Origin: Acetobacteraceae bacterium
GTDB lineage: Bacteria > Pseudomonadota > Alphaproteobacteria > Acetobacterales > Acetobacteraceae
DNA: 13,345 nucleotides
Assembly: GCA_003133265.1 (NCBI GenBank)
Contig: PKWQ01000212.1
Coordinates: 1-13,345, forward strand
Reading direction: 5' to 3'
The notes beneath the pieces are model-generated. The model saw nothing but the letters and a program-made list of their open reading frames with translations, was not told where the DNA came from and made no database searches. The translations under genes and the position numbers were made by a program. Below are positions 7,819 through 13,345 of this stretch, piece after piece (the stretch's first letter is position 1; each line of letters opens with the position of its first letter).

Positions 7819-8487
7819 CTACCCGCCGATCGCGTCCCGCGCCCTGATCTGGCGATAGACGTTGCGGACGATCGGATTGAAATGCTGGCGGATGCGCCTG
7901 GTGAAATCCGTCGTGCCCGGCCCGCTCCAGTGTTTGTATTCGGGGGTTTGCAGCACGTCGGGGCTTTCGATGTCATACAGCGTCAGGTATTTCGGCGCGC
8001 CCTCGATCGCCCCGTCCTCGATCGCCCGAAAGCGGCGGGCGCGCAGGAAGCCGGGGATCGCCATGCGTTCGCGGATATGCTCCTCGTCCCACCAGCGGTT
8101 CAGTTCCGCCTCGTGCTCCGCCGCCACGTCGATCGCCACCAGCAGCAGGCCGGTGCCGGTCTTGCGCGGGCCGTTGCAGACCTCCGGACGGATCTCGGCA
8201 TAGACGTTGCGCACCGAGCGGGTGAAGTGCGCGGCGATGCGCGCGGTCCAGGGCGTGCGCGGCGCGATCTTCCGGTACGCCGCGCTGTCCAACACCGCGG
8301 GCGATTGCAGATCGTAATACGCGAGATATTTCGGCCCGCCCTCCTCGGCGATCAGGCGGCGGCCGTTGAGGAAGCCCTCGCAGACCATGCGCTCAAGGAA
8401 ATGCTCCTCGTCGTACCAGCGATTGAGTTCCGCCTCGTGTTCCGCCGGCACGTCGATCATCACCAGCAGCAGGCCCTTGGTCGTCAT
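7819..8487 (-). CDS. Tandem two-domain dimeric alpha-beta barrel (DABB/EthD-like) protein
   Basis: The 222-residue soluble protein is an internal duplication. Residues about 5-100 and about 113-215 each contain GLLLV-x-IDV, AEHEAELNRW, a W-x-DEEH-x-x-ERM motif, a GFL-x-x-RR segment, PKYL-x-x-YD and a final VRNVY-x-x-IR. Domains of this size with W-x-DEEH motifs belong to the ferredoxin-like dimeric alpha-beta barrel group (EthD, ABM and related). They often act as small cofactor-free enzymes or accessory proteins. A two-domain chain could form the barrel within one molecule. The ATG at 8487 overlaps the oxidoreductase stop (ATGA, 8484-8487), and AGGGGA lies 7 bases upstream, so the two are translationally coupled. 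The frame is open to 9516, but that part is antisense-like reading over the neighbour. The function is unknown. Confidence 0.85.
   Translation of the reverse strand: MTTKGLLLVMIDVPAEHEAELNRWYDEEHFLERMVCEGFLNGRRLIAEEGGPKYLAYYDLQSPAVLDSAAYRKIAPRTPWTARIAAHFTRSVRNVYAEIRPEVCNGPRKTGTGLLLVAIDVAAEHEAELNRWWDEEHIRERMAIPGFLRARRFRAIEDGAIEGAPKYLTLYDIESPDVLQTPEYKHWSGPGTTDFTRRIRQHFNPIVRNVYRQIRARDAIGG
7843..8475 (-). repeat. Internal gene duplication encoding the two barrel domains
   Basis: The segments at 8188-8475 (first domain) and 7843-8151 (second domain) encode about 100 residues each with the same motif order. The similarity is clear at protein level and weaker at DNA level, so the duplication is old. 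Confidence 0.75.
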
Positions 8488-9482
8488 TGTGGGTCCCCTG
8501 ATGCCTGCGCCGGCAGCGGCGACATCTTGTAGGCGGTGTCGATCAGCTCCATCGCCGCCGCCATGTCCGACAGATCGGCGATCGGACGCGCGCCGGCCGC
8601 GAGGCGCTTCAGCGTGTCGCGCAGGAAATCGGCATAGTACGGCACGTTGGTGGTGGGCATCCGGCGCACCTGCATCTGCCGGGCATTGTCGATGATTTGC
8701 AGCGTGTCGCGATCGGGCGCGATGAAATGATGTGTCGGCGTACGGATCGAGAAGCGCATGTCGAACGTATCGACGGGGGCAGGAAAGAAATACCCGGTCT
8801 CGATCACGCAGGTGGCGCGCCCGGCGCGCAGCACCACCAGGCCATGATCTTCCGTGTCCAGCCCCGCCATGTTGTTCGACATCGTGGCGGCGACCACTTC
8901 CGGCACGTCGGGCGCGGCCAGGACCCGGAACAGGTCGAAGAAATGCACCCCGAGATTGAGCGTGCAGCCGCCACCGGAGGTAGCGCGGTCCAGCATCCAG
9001 GCGCAGCCGGCGTCGCGATAGCGATCCACCCCGCCGGCAACGAACTTGAAGGTCAGATAGAGCGGCCTGGCATCGCCCGACAGCTCGCGGATGGTTTCCA
9101 GCATCCGGCCCTGGCGGAAGACGAACGGCACTGCGGCGAAGGCGTTGCTCTCCGCCGCCAGCTGGGCAACCTCGCGCACCTCCGCGATGTCCAGCCCGCA
9201 CGGTTTTTCCATCGCGAAGGGAATGTCCCGTGCGATCAGGAAGCGCGCGGTTGCCGCCATGTCGCAGTGCCGGCCGAGGGCGAAGACGAAATCGGGGTGC
9301 GTCGCGTCGCACATGTCGCGATAGTCGGTGAACACAAGTGCGGACCTGCCGCCCAGCATGCGGCGCGCGGCGTCCGCATCCGGGTCGCTGACGCCGACCA
9401 CCTGCACGCCTGGGAGGTCGAAGGCCGGCTCCAGAAAGAACGGCGTATGCCAGTGCGAGACGCCGATGAATGCGATGCGCAT
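8484..9482 (-). CDS. Gfo/Idh/MocA-family oxidoreductase
   Basis: The 332-residue protein has an N-terminal Rossmann domain (about 1-120) and a C-terminal alpha/beta domain. The family lysine is in EKP at 92-94 (MEKPCGL). GGGCTLNLGVHFFD at 170-183 supplies His180 and Asp183. Two departures stand out: the nucleotide-binding loop reads GVSHWH at 7-12 rather than GxGxxG, and Asn176 stands where inositol dehydrogenase has its catalytic Asp (four before the His). The family oxidizes or reduces sugars, inositols and their derivatives with NAD(P); the substrate is unknown. GGGGGAA at 9491-9497 precedes the ATG. It follows the alpha/beta hydrolase by 46 bases and overlaps the barrel-protein gene by 4 bases, so the three form a minus-strand operon. 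Confidence 0.9.
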   Translation of the reverse strand: MRIAFIGVSHWHTPFFLEPAFDLPGVQVVGVSDPDADAARRMLGGRSALVFTDYRDMCDATHPDFVFALGRHCDMAATARFLIARDIPFAMEKPCGLDIAEVREVAQLAAESNAFAAVPFVFRQGRMLETIRELSGDARPLYLTFKFVAGGVDRYRDAGCAWMLDRATSGGGCTLNLGVHFFDLFRVLAAPDVPEVVAATMSNNMAGLDTEDHGLVVLRAGRATCVIETGYFFPAPVDTFDMRFSIRTPTHHFIAPDRDTLQIIDNARQMQVRRMPTTNVPYYADFLRDTLKRLAAGARPIADLSDMAAAMELIDTAYKMSPLPAQASGDPQ

Positions 9483-9528
9483 ATGATTGTTTCCCCCGCG
9501 CGCAGCCTGTGGCCACCGGCGGCTTGGG

Positions 9529-10374
9529 TCAAGATTCCGCGACGTGCAGCGCGGCGGCCAGGATCGGCGCGGCGGCGGCGGACATGCGCGCCCCGTTATG
9601 GCCGACGCCGGCCACGTCGATCACCGTCCAGGCGCAGCGCGTCCCCAGCGCCGCCGCCGCCGTGCGCCCGTTGCGGACATAAGTGTGGGCACGCTCGTAG
9701 CGCGTCGCGCCCTGGCGCAGCGAGCGCGGGCCTTTCGGGAAGAATTTTCCGGTCGTCTCGATGTCCAGGGTACCGGCCATCACGGTGATCCGGAAGCCGA
9801 GCAACGCGCGCAGCGACTCGGTGTCCATGTCCATTTCGCCCAGCCCCCATGGCCAGCCGATGGCCAAGTCCGGCATCGCGTAGGTGCCGGCATTGGCGCT
9901 GACCGCGACGGCCACGGCGTCGCGGAAGCCGAACGAGACCATCCGATGCACGAACTGCCCGCCGGCGGAGTGGCCGAACAGCCCGTAGCGCCGCCGCCGC
10001 GTGAGCCCCTGGGCGCGCAGCGCGTCGAACAGCCGCGCGTCGATGCCGAAGGTCCAACGCTCACGCGGGTTCGCTGCGCCGTCCTTATCATGCAGATTGC
10101 CGAAATTGTACCAGAGATGTCCGGGGAACGACGTCTCCGGAAACTCGACGGAGATCGCCAGCACGCCGGCCTCGTCCACCAGCCCCAGCCAGTAGTCGCG
10201 ATAGGCGCCGCCGTTGCGGCCGACGCCGTGATGCACCAGCAGCACCGGCGTGTCGGCATCGCAGTCGCGCGGCCGGGCGCTGTGCAGCATCAGCGCCCGG
10301 TCGGGGAACGCCGGGTCGACATAGGACATGGAGTTGGCGCCGGGCGCGGCATACAGGGCGGACAGGTCGGTCAT
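9529..10374 (-). CDS. Alpha/beta hydrolase, esterase or lactonase-like
   Basis: The 281-residue protein has the alpha/beta-hydrolase order. An HHG oxyanion-hole segment lies at 48-50 (VLLVHHGVGRNG), the nucleophile elbow GHSAGG is at 134-139 with Ser136, a probable acid is Asp204 (MAGTLD), and His259 is in VGHNG. No signal peptide or membrane segment is visible, so it is likely cytoplasmic. The ATG at 10374 is preferred because AAGGAAG lies 8 bases upstream; an in-frame GTG at 10395 lies upstream of that site. It is the first gene of the three-gene minus-strand operon with the Gfo/Idh oxidoreductase and the barrel protein, and diverges from a second, different hydrolase. A role opening a lactone or ester of the pathway substrate is inference; the exact family was not identified. 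Confidence 0.85.
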   Translation of the reverse strand: MTDLSALYAAPGANSMSYVDPAFPDRALMLHSARPRDCDADTPVLLVHHGVGRNGGAYRDYWLGLVDEAGVLAISVEFPETSFPGHLWYNFGNLHDKDGAANPRERWTFGIDARLFDALRAQGLTRRRRYGLFGHSAGGQFVHRMVSFGFRDAVAVAVSANAGTYAMPDLAIGWPWGLGEMDMDTESLRALLGFRITVMAGTLDIETTGKFFPKGPRSLRQGATRYERAHTYVRNGRTAAAALGTRCAWTVIDVAGVGHNGARMSAAAAPILAAALHVAES

Positions 10375-10503
10375 CTGGCAGACTTCCTTTCCCACGGAGC
10401 GGACAGGCTACGATGTCGCCGTGCCGATGGATTGACAACGCGATTGACGGTTCGGCCGCGCCGCCGGACGATCGCGCCAGCACATATGTTTGGGAGACGG
10501 ACG
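10375..10503. promoter_or_regulatory. Divergent intergenic region between the two hydrolase genes
   Basis: This 129-base gap must hold the start signals of both divergent units. A direct repeat of ATTGAC lies at 10431-10436 and 10443-10448. The TTGACA at 10432-10437 looks like a -35 box, but no good -10 lies at the right distance on the plus strand. Ribosome binding sites are AAGGAAG (minus, 10383-10389) and GGGAG (plus, 10492-10496). Confidence 0.35.
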
Positions 10504-11385
10504 ATGCCGTATGCGACAACCGATGACGGAGTACGCCTCTATTACGAGGAAACCGGCTCCGGCACGCCGGTGATCTTCGTGCATGAATTTGCCGGCGATT
10601 ATCGTAACTGGGAGCCGCAGCTGCGCCATTTCGGCCAGCGCGCCCGCGCCATCGCCTACAACGCGCGCGGCTATCCGCCGTCCGACGTGCCGCAAGACGT
10701 GTCCTTCTACTCGCAGAACCGGGCGGCGGACGATATCCGTGCGGTGCTGGATCATCTGGGGATCGGCAAGGCCCACATCGTCGGGCTGTCGATGGGCGGC
10801 TTCGCCACGCTGCATTTCGGCTTCCGCCACCCCGACCGGGCGCTGTCGCTGACCGTGGCCGGCTGCGGCTACGGCGCCGAACCCGACCAGCGCGCACGCT
10901 TCCGGGCGGAGGCGGAAACGGTGGCGGAGTTCATCAAGACACAGGGCATGGTCGCCTTCGCCGAGAAATACGCCTATGGCCCGACCCGGGTGCAGTACGA
11001 GAACAAGAACCCGCGCGGCTTCGCCGACTTCAAGCGGATGCTGTCGGAGCACTCCGCCGTCGGCTCCGCCAACACCCAGCTCGGTTGCCAGCGGGAGCGG
11101 CCGTCGCTGTACGACCTGACCGAGCAGATGCGGGCGCTGAGCGTGCCGACGCTGGTGCTGACCGGCGACGAGGACTGGCCGTGTCTGGCGCCGGGGCTGC
11201 TGATGAAGCAGACGATCCCGAGTGCGGCGCTGGCGGTGATGCCGAATTGCGGCCATGGCATCAACGAGGAAGACCCGGACGAGTTCAACCGGCTGGTGGG
11301 CGGGTTCATCGCGCAGGTGGATGCCGGGCGCTGGCCAGCAAGGGACCCGAGGGCGATTTCGGCGTCGATCACCGGGATAAAGTAG
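10504..11385 (+). CDS. Alpha/beta hydrolase (fold of epoxide hydrolases, lactonases and C-C hydrolases)
   Basis: The 293-residue protein is a standard alpha/beta hydrolase. It has an IFVHEF segment at 24-29 where HG would be usual at the oxyanion site, an ARGYPPSD segment at 54-61, and the nucleophile elbow GLSMGG at 94-99 with Ser96. Asp224 in GDED is the probable acid, and His251 is in NCGHGI. The serine nucleophile argues for esterase, lactonase or C-C hydrolase chemistry rather than epoxide or halide hydrolysis, which use Asp. No signal peptide is seen. The ATG at 10504 has GGGAG 7 bases upstream; an ATG at 10486 is in frame but lies before this site. The gene stands alone between divergent and downstream units; the ABC binding-protein gene starts 82 bases later behind its own promoter-like sequence. 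Confidence 0.88.
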   Translation: MPYATTDDGVRLYYEETGSGTPVIFVHEFAGDYRNWEPQLRHFGQRARAIAYNARGYPPSDVPQDVSFYSQNRAADDIRAVLDHLGIGKAHIVGLSMGGFATLHFGFRHPDRALSLTVAGCGYGAEPDQRARFRAEAETVAEFIKTQGMVAFAEKYAYGPTRVQYENKNPRGFADFKRMLSEHSAVGSANTQLGCQRERPSLYDLTEQMRALSVPTLVLTGDEDWPCLAPGLLMKQTIPSAALAVMPNCGHGINEEDPDEFNRLVGGFIAQVDAGRWPARDPRAISASITGIK

Positions 11386-11399
11386 CACGTCGCTTTACC

Positions 11400-11427
11400 T
11401 TGCGCCGGGCGGGCGGCGCTGTATTCT
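11400..11427 (+). promoter_or_regulatory. Probable promoter of the ABC uptake operon (copy 1)
   Basis: TTGCGC (11400-11405) and TATTCT (11422-11427) are separated by 16 bases, a sigma70-like arrangement in an otherwise GC-rich setting, about 40 bases before the binding-protein start. The same architecture recurs at 12711-12738, which supports it being functional or recently duplicated. No transcript evidence is available. Confidence 0.5.
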
Positions 11428-11440
11428 GCGGTCGGACAAG
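11400..11440 (+). repeat. Upstream repeat, copy 1 (partner at 12711-12751)
   Basis: By eye this 41-base segment matches 12711-12751 at 34 of 41 positions without gaps. The similarity resumes at the ribosome binding site and signal-peptide codons, so it belongs to a larger duplicated unit. Confidence 0.7.
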
Positions 11441-11467
11441 AATAAATAAATTACGGGAGAAACAGTG

Positions 11468-12655
11468 ATGACGCTCACTCGTCGCGGCTTGACCTTCGGT
11501 GCGGCTGGCGCGGTCGCCGCCGCCGGCCTCGTCCGTCCCGCCGTCGCGGCTGCCGAGCCGATCCGCATCGGCTGGCTCGCCGCCCTGACCGGACCGGCGT
11601 CTTCTCCCGGCGCCGGGTTCGACCGGGGCGTGCATTACGCGGTGGACACGCTCAACGCCGCCGGCGGGGTAAACGGCCGCAAGATCGAGGTGATCACCCG
11701 CGATACCCAGGGCGATCCCACCAAGGCGGTGAACGCCACGCAGGAACTGATCAGCCGGGAGAAGGTGCACGCCATCTGGGGCCCGACCAACTCCGGCGAG
11801 GCGCTGGCCACCGTGCCGATCATGGCGCGCCAGAAGATGCCGAACCTGATCCCCTGCGTGGTCGATTCGCTGATCGACACGGTGAAATACCCCTCGGTGT
11901 TCCGCCCCGTCCCCTCCAACACCCAATGGGACGACGCGACGCGCTACTATGCCTTGAAGGTGCTGAAGGTGAAGAAGGTCGCCGTCGTCGGCGATACCAC
12001 CGGCTATGGCACCTCGGCCGTCAATGCCTCGGTCGCCGCGTTCAAGAAGGACGGGGCGGAGGTCGTTTATTCGGCGCAGATCGATGCCACCAACCCCGAT
12101 GTGTCGCCGGACATGATGCGCATGAAGAACGCGGGCGCCGAGGCGATCGTGGTCTGGACGGTCTCCGCCGGGCTGGATGCGCGGCTGTTCAACACCCGCG
12201 CCAACATGGGCTGGGACGTCCCCTTCGTCGGCCATCCGGCGATGGGTTCGGGCGAGGTCGCGAAGCTGCTCGACAAGCCGGCGAACTGGGAGAAGGTCTA
12301 TATCGTCGGGTTCAAGAACTGCAGCTTCGACGCTGCCGGCAAGCTGCCCCCGCACGCGCAGGCGTTTGTCGACGGCGTGAAGGGCAAGATCGTCCTGTCC
12401 GACACGTCGCTATGGTGGGTGACGTCCTCGGTGGACGCGATCAACCTGATCGCCGAGGCGGTGCGCAAGACCGGCTCCTCCGCGAGCGAGGATATCGTCA
12501 AGTATTGGAACACGCTCAAGCGGTACCCGGGCCTCTATGCCACCTACACCTTCTCGCCGGAGCAGCATAACGGCTACCCGACGGACGAGGTGGTGATGTC
12601 GCTGGCGAACAGCCAGCGCGACGGCGCCTACACCATCGCCCCCGGCTATGGCTGA
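11468..12655 (+). CDS. ABC transporter substrate-binding protein, branched-chain amino acid type (Peripla_BP_6), Tat-type signal
   Basis: The 395-residue protein begins with a twin-arginine-type signal (LTRRGLTFG, an alanine-rich core, AVA near 25-27). The mature start EPIRIGWLAALTGPASSPG at 30-48 is typical of LivJ-like type I periplasmic binding proteins. Further family features are an LNAAGGVNGRKIEV segment at 62-75, WGPTNSGEALA at 104-114 and a GDTTGYGTSAV segment at 175-185. The length is normal for the family. It should capture an amino acid, short-chain carboxylate or aromatic acid; the ligand cannot be told. The ATG at 11468 is chosen over the overlapping GTG at 11465, with GGGAGA 7 bases upstream. 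A LivH-type permease follows, separated by a remnant of a second binding-protein gene; the ATPases and second permease are expected beyond the window. Confidence 0.93.
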   Translation: MTLTRRGLTFGAAGAVAAAGLVRPAVAAAEPIRIGWLAALTGPASSPGAGFDRGVHYAVDTLNAAGGVNGRKIEVITRDTQGDPTKAVNATQELISREKVHAIWGPTNSGEALATVPIMARQKMPNLIPCVVDSLIDTVKYPSVFRPVPSNTQWDDATRYYALKVLKVKKVAVVGDTTGYGTSAVNASVAAFKKDGAEVVYSAQIDATNPDVSPDMMRMKNAGAEAIVVWTVSAGLDARLFNTRANMGWDVPFVGHPAMGSGEVAKLLDKPANWEKVYIVGFKNCSFDAAGKLPPHAQAFVDGVKGKIVLSDTSLWWVTSSVDAINLIAEAVRKTGSSASEDIVKYWNTLKRYPGLYATYTFSPEQHNGYPTDEVVMSLANSQRDGAYTIAPGYG

Positions 12656-12710
12656 GACAGTGCTCGGCTGACGCAAGGCCGCGCGGCGGGCATTTCCCGG
12701 GTCTACCGTC
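12656..12710. other. Short spacer after the ABC binding-protein gene
   Basis: The 55 bases contain a palindrome GCCGCGCGGC at 12678-12687, without a T-run, so it is not a convincing terminator. Nothing else is visible. Confidence 0.3.
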
Positions 12711-12738
12711 TTGCGCCGAGCCGGCGGCTCTGTATCCT
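12711..12738 (+). promoter_or_regulatory. Promoter-like copy 2, before the binding-protein remnant and permease
   Basis: TTGCGC (12711-12716) and TATCCT (12733-12738) are again 16 bases apart, matching copy 1 at 11400-11427. It could give the permease and downstream ABC genes their own transcription start. Activity is inferred only. Confidence 0.45.
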
Positions 12739-12751
12739 GCGGCCAGATAAG
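12711..12751 (+). repeat. Upstream repeat, copy 2 (partner at 11400-11440)
   Basis: This segment is 34 of 41 identical to copy 1 by eye and precedes a truncated copy of the binding-protein 5' end. Confidence 0.7.
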
Positions 12752-12752
12752 C

Positions 12753-12773
12753 ACCGGCCAGAAACAGGCCGGT
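12753..12773 (+). other. Hairpin in the leader of the remnant frame
   Basis: ACCGGCC and GGCCGGT form a perfect 7-base-pair stem around the 7-base loop AGAAACA. It lies 3 bases before the ribosome binding site (GAGGGAA, 12777-12783) and has no counterpart in copy 1. No T-run follows, so it is not a standard terminator; it might affect translation or RNA stability. Confidence 0.45.
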
Positions 12774-12790
12774 CACGAGGGAAACGACAG

Positions 12791-12922
12791 ATGGTATTTA
12801 CGCGTCGCGGCTTCACGCCCGGTACCGCAGGCAAGTTATCTGCCGACGGCGGGGCGACGTATCCCGCTTTCGTGGAAGCTCGGCCGGCCCGTCTCCGCGC
12901 GCCGGCGCTGGTTCGCGGCTGA
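12791..12922 (+). pseudogene. Remnant of a second ABC substrate-binding-protein gene (signal peptide only)
   Basis: A 43-codon frame (ATG 12791, TGA 12920-12922) begins MVFTRRGFTPGTAG, closely matching the start MTLTRRGLTFGAAG of the binding protein at 11468. With one codon of offset the match continues: YPAFVEARPARL here against RPAVAAAEPIRI there, the end of the signal and the first mature residues. After about codon 36 the similarity stops, and the frame ends where a full gene would run about 390 codons. The hydrophobic core is degraded by Lys, Asp and Gly residues, so it is unlikely to export anything. It keeps a good ribosome binding site (GAGGGAA, 7 bases before the ATG) and ends 6 bases before the permease start. 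The parsimonious reading is duplication of the binding-protein gene followed by deletion of most of one copy. Retention as a translational leader is possible. Confidence 0.65.
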
Positions 12923-12928
12923 CACCTC

Positions 12929-13345
12929 ATGCTCGTATCCATCTTGGTTTCCGGGCTCGCGATCGGTGCGGTCTATGCGCTGATCGGGGTCACCTACAAC
13001 GTGATGTTCTCGGCCTCGCGGGTGTTCAGCTTCACCGCCGGGCAGTTGGGCATGCTGGGCGGCGTGCTGGGCGCGCTGTTCATCGGCCGCCTCGGCCTGC
13101 CGCCCATCCTGGGCTTCCTCGTCGCGCTGGCCGGCTGCGCCGCCATCGGCGTGGCGACGGAGATCATCGCGGTGCGCCCGGTGCTGGGCAGTCTGGAACA
13201 GCATCTGTACGTGCTGTCCACGCTGGCTTTCGCGCTGCTGATCCAGCAATTCACCGCCATCGAATGGAGCACCGAACCGCAGCCGTTTCCGCGCCTGTTC
13301 GGGATCGGCAATGGCGGTCCGGGAGACGAGAAATTCTGGCTGCCG
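12929..13345 (+). CDS. ABC transporter permease, LivH family (3' end outside window)
   Basis: The frame is open from the ATG at 12929 to the right edge, giving 139 residues. The start MLVSILVSGLAIGAVYALIG is the typical first span of LivH-like permeases. FSFTAGQLGMLGG (about 34-46) matches the family's F-(N)-(F)-A-x-G-x-x-x-M-x-G segment, and further hydrophobic spans follow near 50-90. The segment EIIAVRPVLG (about 83-92) is like the loop carrying the R-P-L/V motif. The protein should form half of the inner-membrane channel for the binding protein at 11468. No Shine-Dalgarno sequence is visible before the ATG, and the preceding 43-codon frame ends 6 bases upstream, which suggests translational coupling to that remnant. 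Confidence 0.9.
   Translation, partial: MLVSILVSGLAIGAVYALIGVTYNVMFSASRVFSFTAGQLGMLGGVLGALFIGRLGLPPILGFLVALAGCAAIGVATEIIAVRPVLGSLEQHLYVLSTLAFALLIQQFTAIEWSTEPQPFPRLFGIGNGGPGDEKFWLP

Noticed and set aside
6999..7976. 325-codon open frame on the minus strand opposite the SDR gene
   Set aside because: The SDR on the plus strand has all family motifs; the opposite frame has shadow composition.
8488..9516. Upstream extension of the barrel-protein frame
   Set aside because: It lies inside the oxidoreductase gene in another frame; the ATGA overlap and AGGGGA site place the true start at 8487.
1..13345. Mobile element, CRISPR array, tRNA or rRNA genes, or defence or toxin-antitoxin system
   Set aside because: No transposase or integrase motif, spaced repeats, cloverleaf-like sequence or defence-type protein was seen; all larger coding regions are metabolic, transport or TonB-like.

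Overview
The window is high-GC DNA (by eye well above 60 percent) with tightly packed metabolic and transport genes on both strands. The codon bias, the Tat-type signal peptides on both solute-binding proteins and the mix of TRAP, ABC and enolase-superfamily genes suggest an alphaproteobacterium, possibly of the Acetobacteraceae. That placement is inference; no rRNA or marker gene is present. I see no tRNA, rRNA, CRISPR array, transposase, phage gene or transcriptional regulator.

Layout. (1) 1-639, plus: the C-terminal part of a TonB-family protein, cut by the left edge and convergent with the next block. (2) 673-3564, minus: a two-gene TRAP transporter operon (solute-binding protein, then a fused DctQ-DctM permease). 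(3) 3763-7817, plus: four catabolic enzymes divergent from the transporter: a mandelate-racemase-type enolase-superfamily dehydratase or racemase, an HpcH/HpaI-type aldolase, a D-2-hydroxyacid dehydrogenase and a short-chain dehydrogenase. (4) 7819-10374, minus: an alpha/beta hydrolase, a Gfo/Idh/MocA oxidoreductase and a protein made of two tandem dimeric alpha-beta barrel domains; the last two overlap by 4 bases. (5) 10504-11385, plus: a second alpha/beta hydrolase, divergent from the first. (6) 11468-13345, plus: the start of a branched-chain-amino-acid-type ABC uptake operon, with a Tat-exported binding protein, a degenerate remnant of a second binding-protein gene, and a LivH-type permease cut by the right edge.

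How it could work together. Blocks 2 to 5 have the parts of a sugar-acid or hydroxy-acid catabolic locus: TRAP uptake of a carboxylate, lactone or ester hydrolysis, NAD(P)-dependent oxidation, dehydration to a 2-oxo-3-deoxy acid, retro-aldol cleavage to a pyruvate-type product plus an aldehyde, and 2-oxoacid/2-hydroxyacid interconversion. The substrate cannot be read from the sequence.

The most unusual structural feature is at 12711-12922. A 41-base promoter-like segment, a ribosome binding site and a Tat signal peptide resembling those of the binding-protein gene at 11468 are repeated just before the permease, but the mature binding protein is missing. The remaining 43-codon frame ends 6 bases before the permease start, which has no visible ribosome binding site, so the remnant may now serve as a translational leader. 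I found no clear evidence of a wholly new system. The best leads are this remnant, the two-domain barrel protein coupled to an atypical Gfo/Idh protein, and the departures from classical active-site residues in several of the enzymes.
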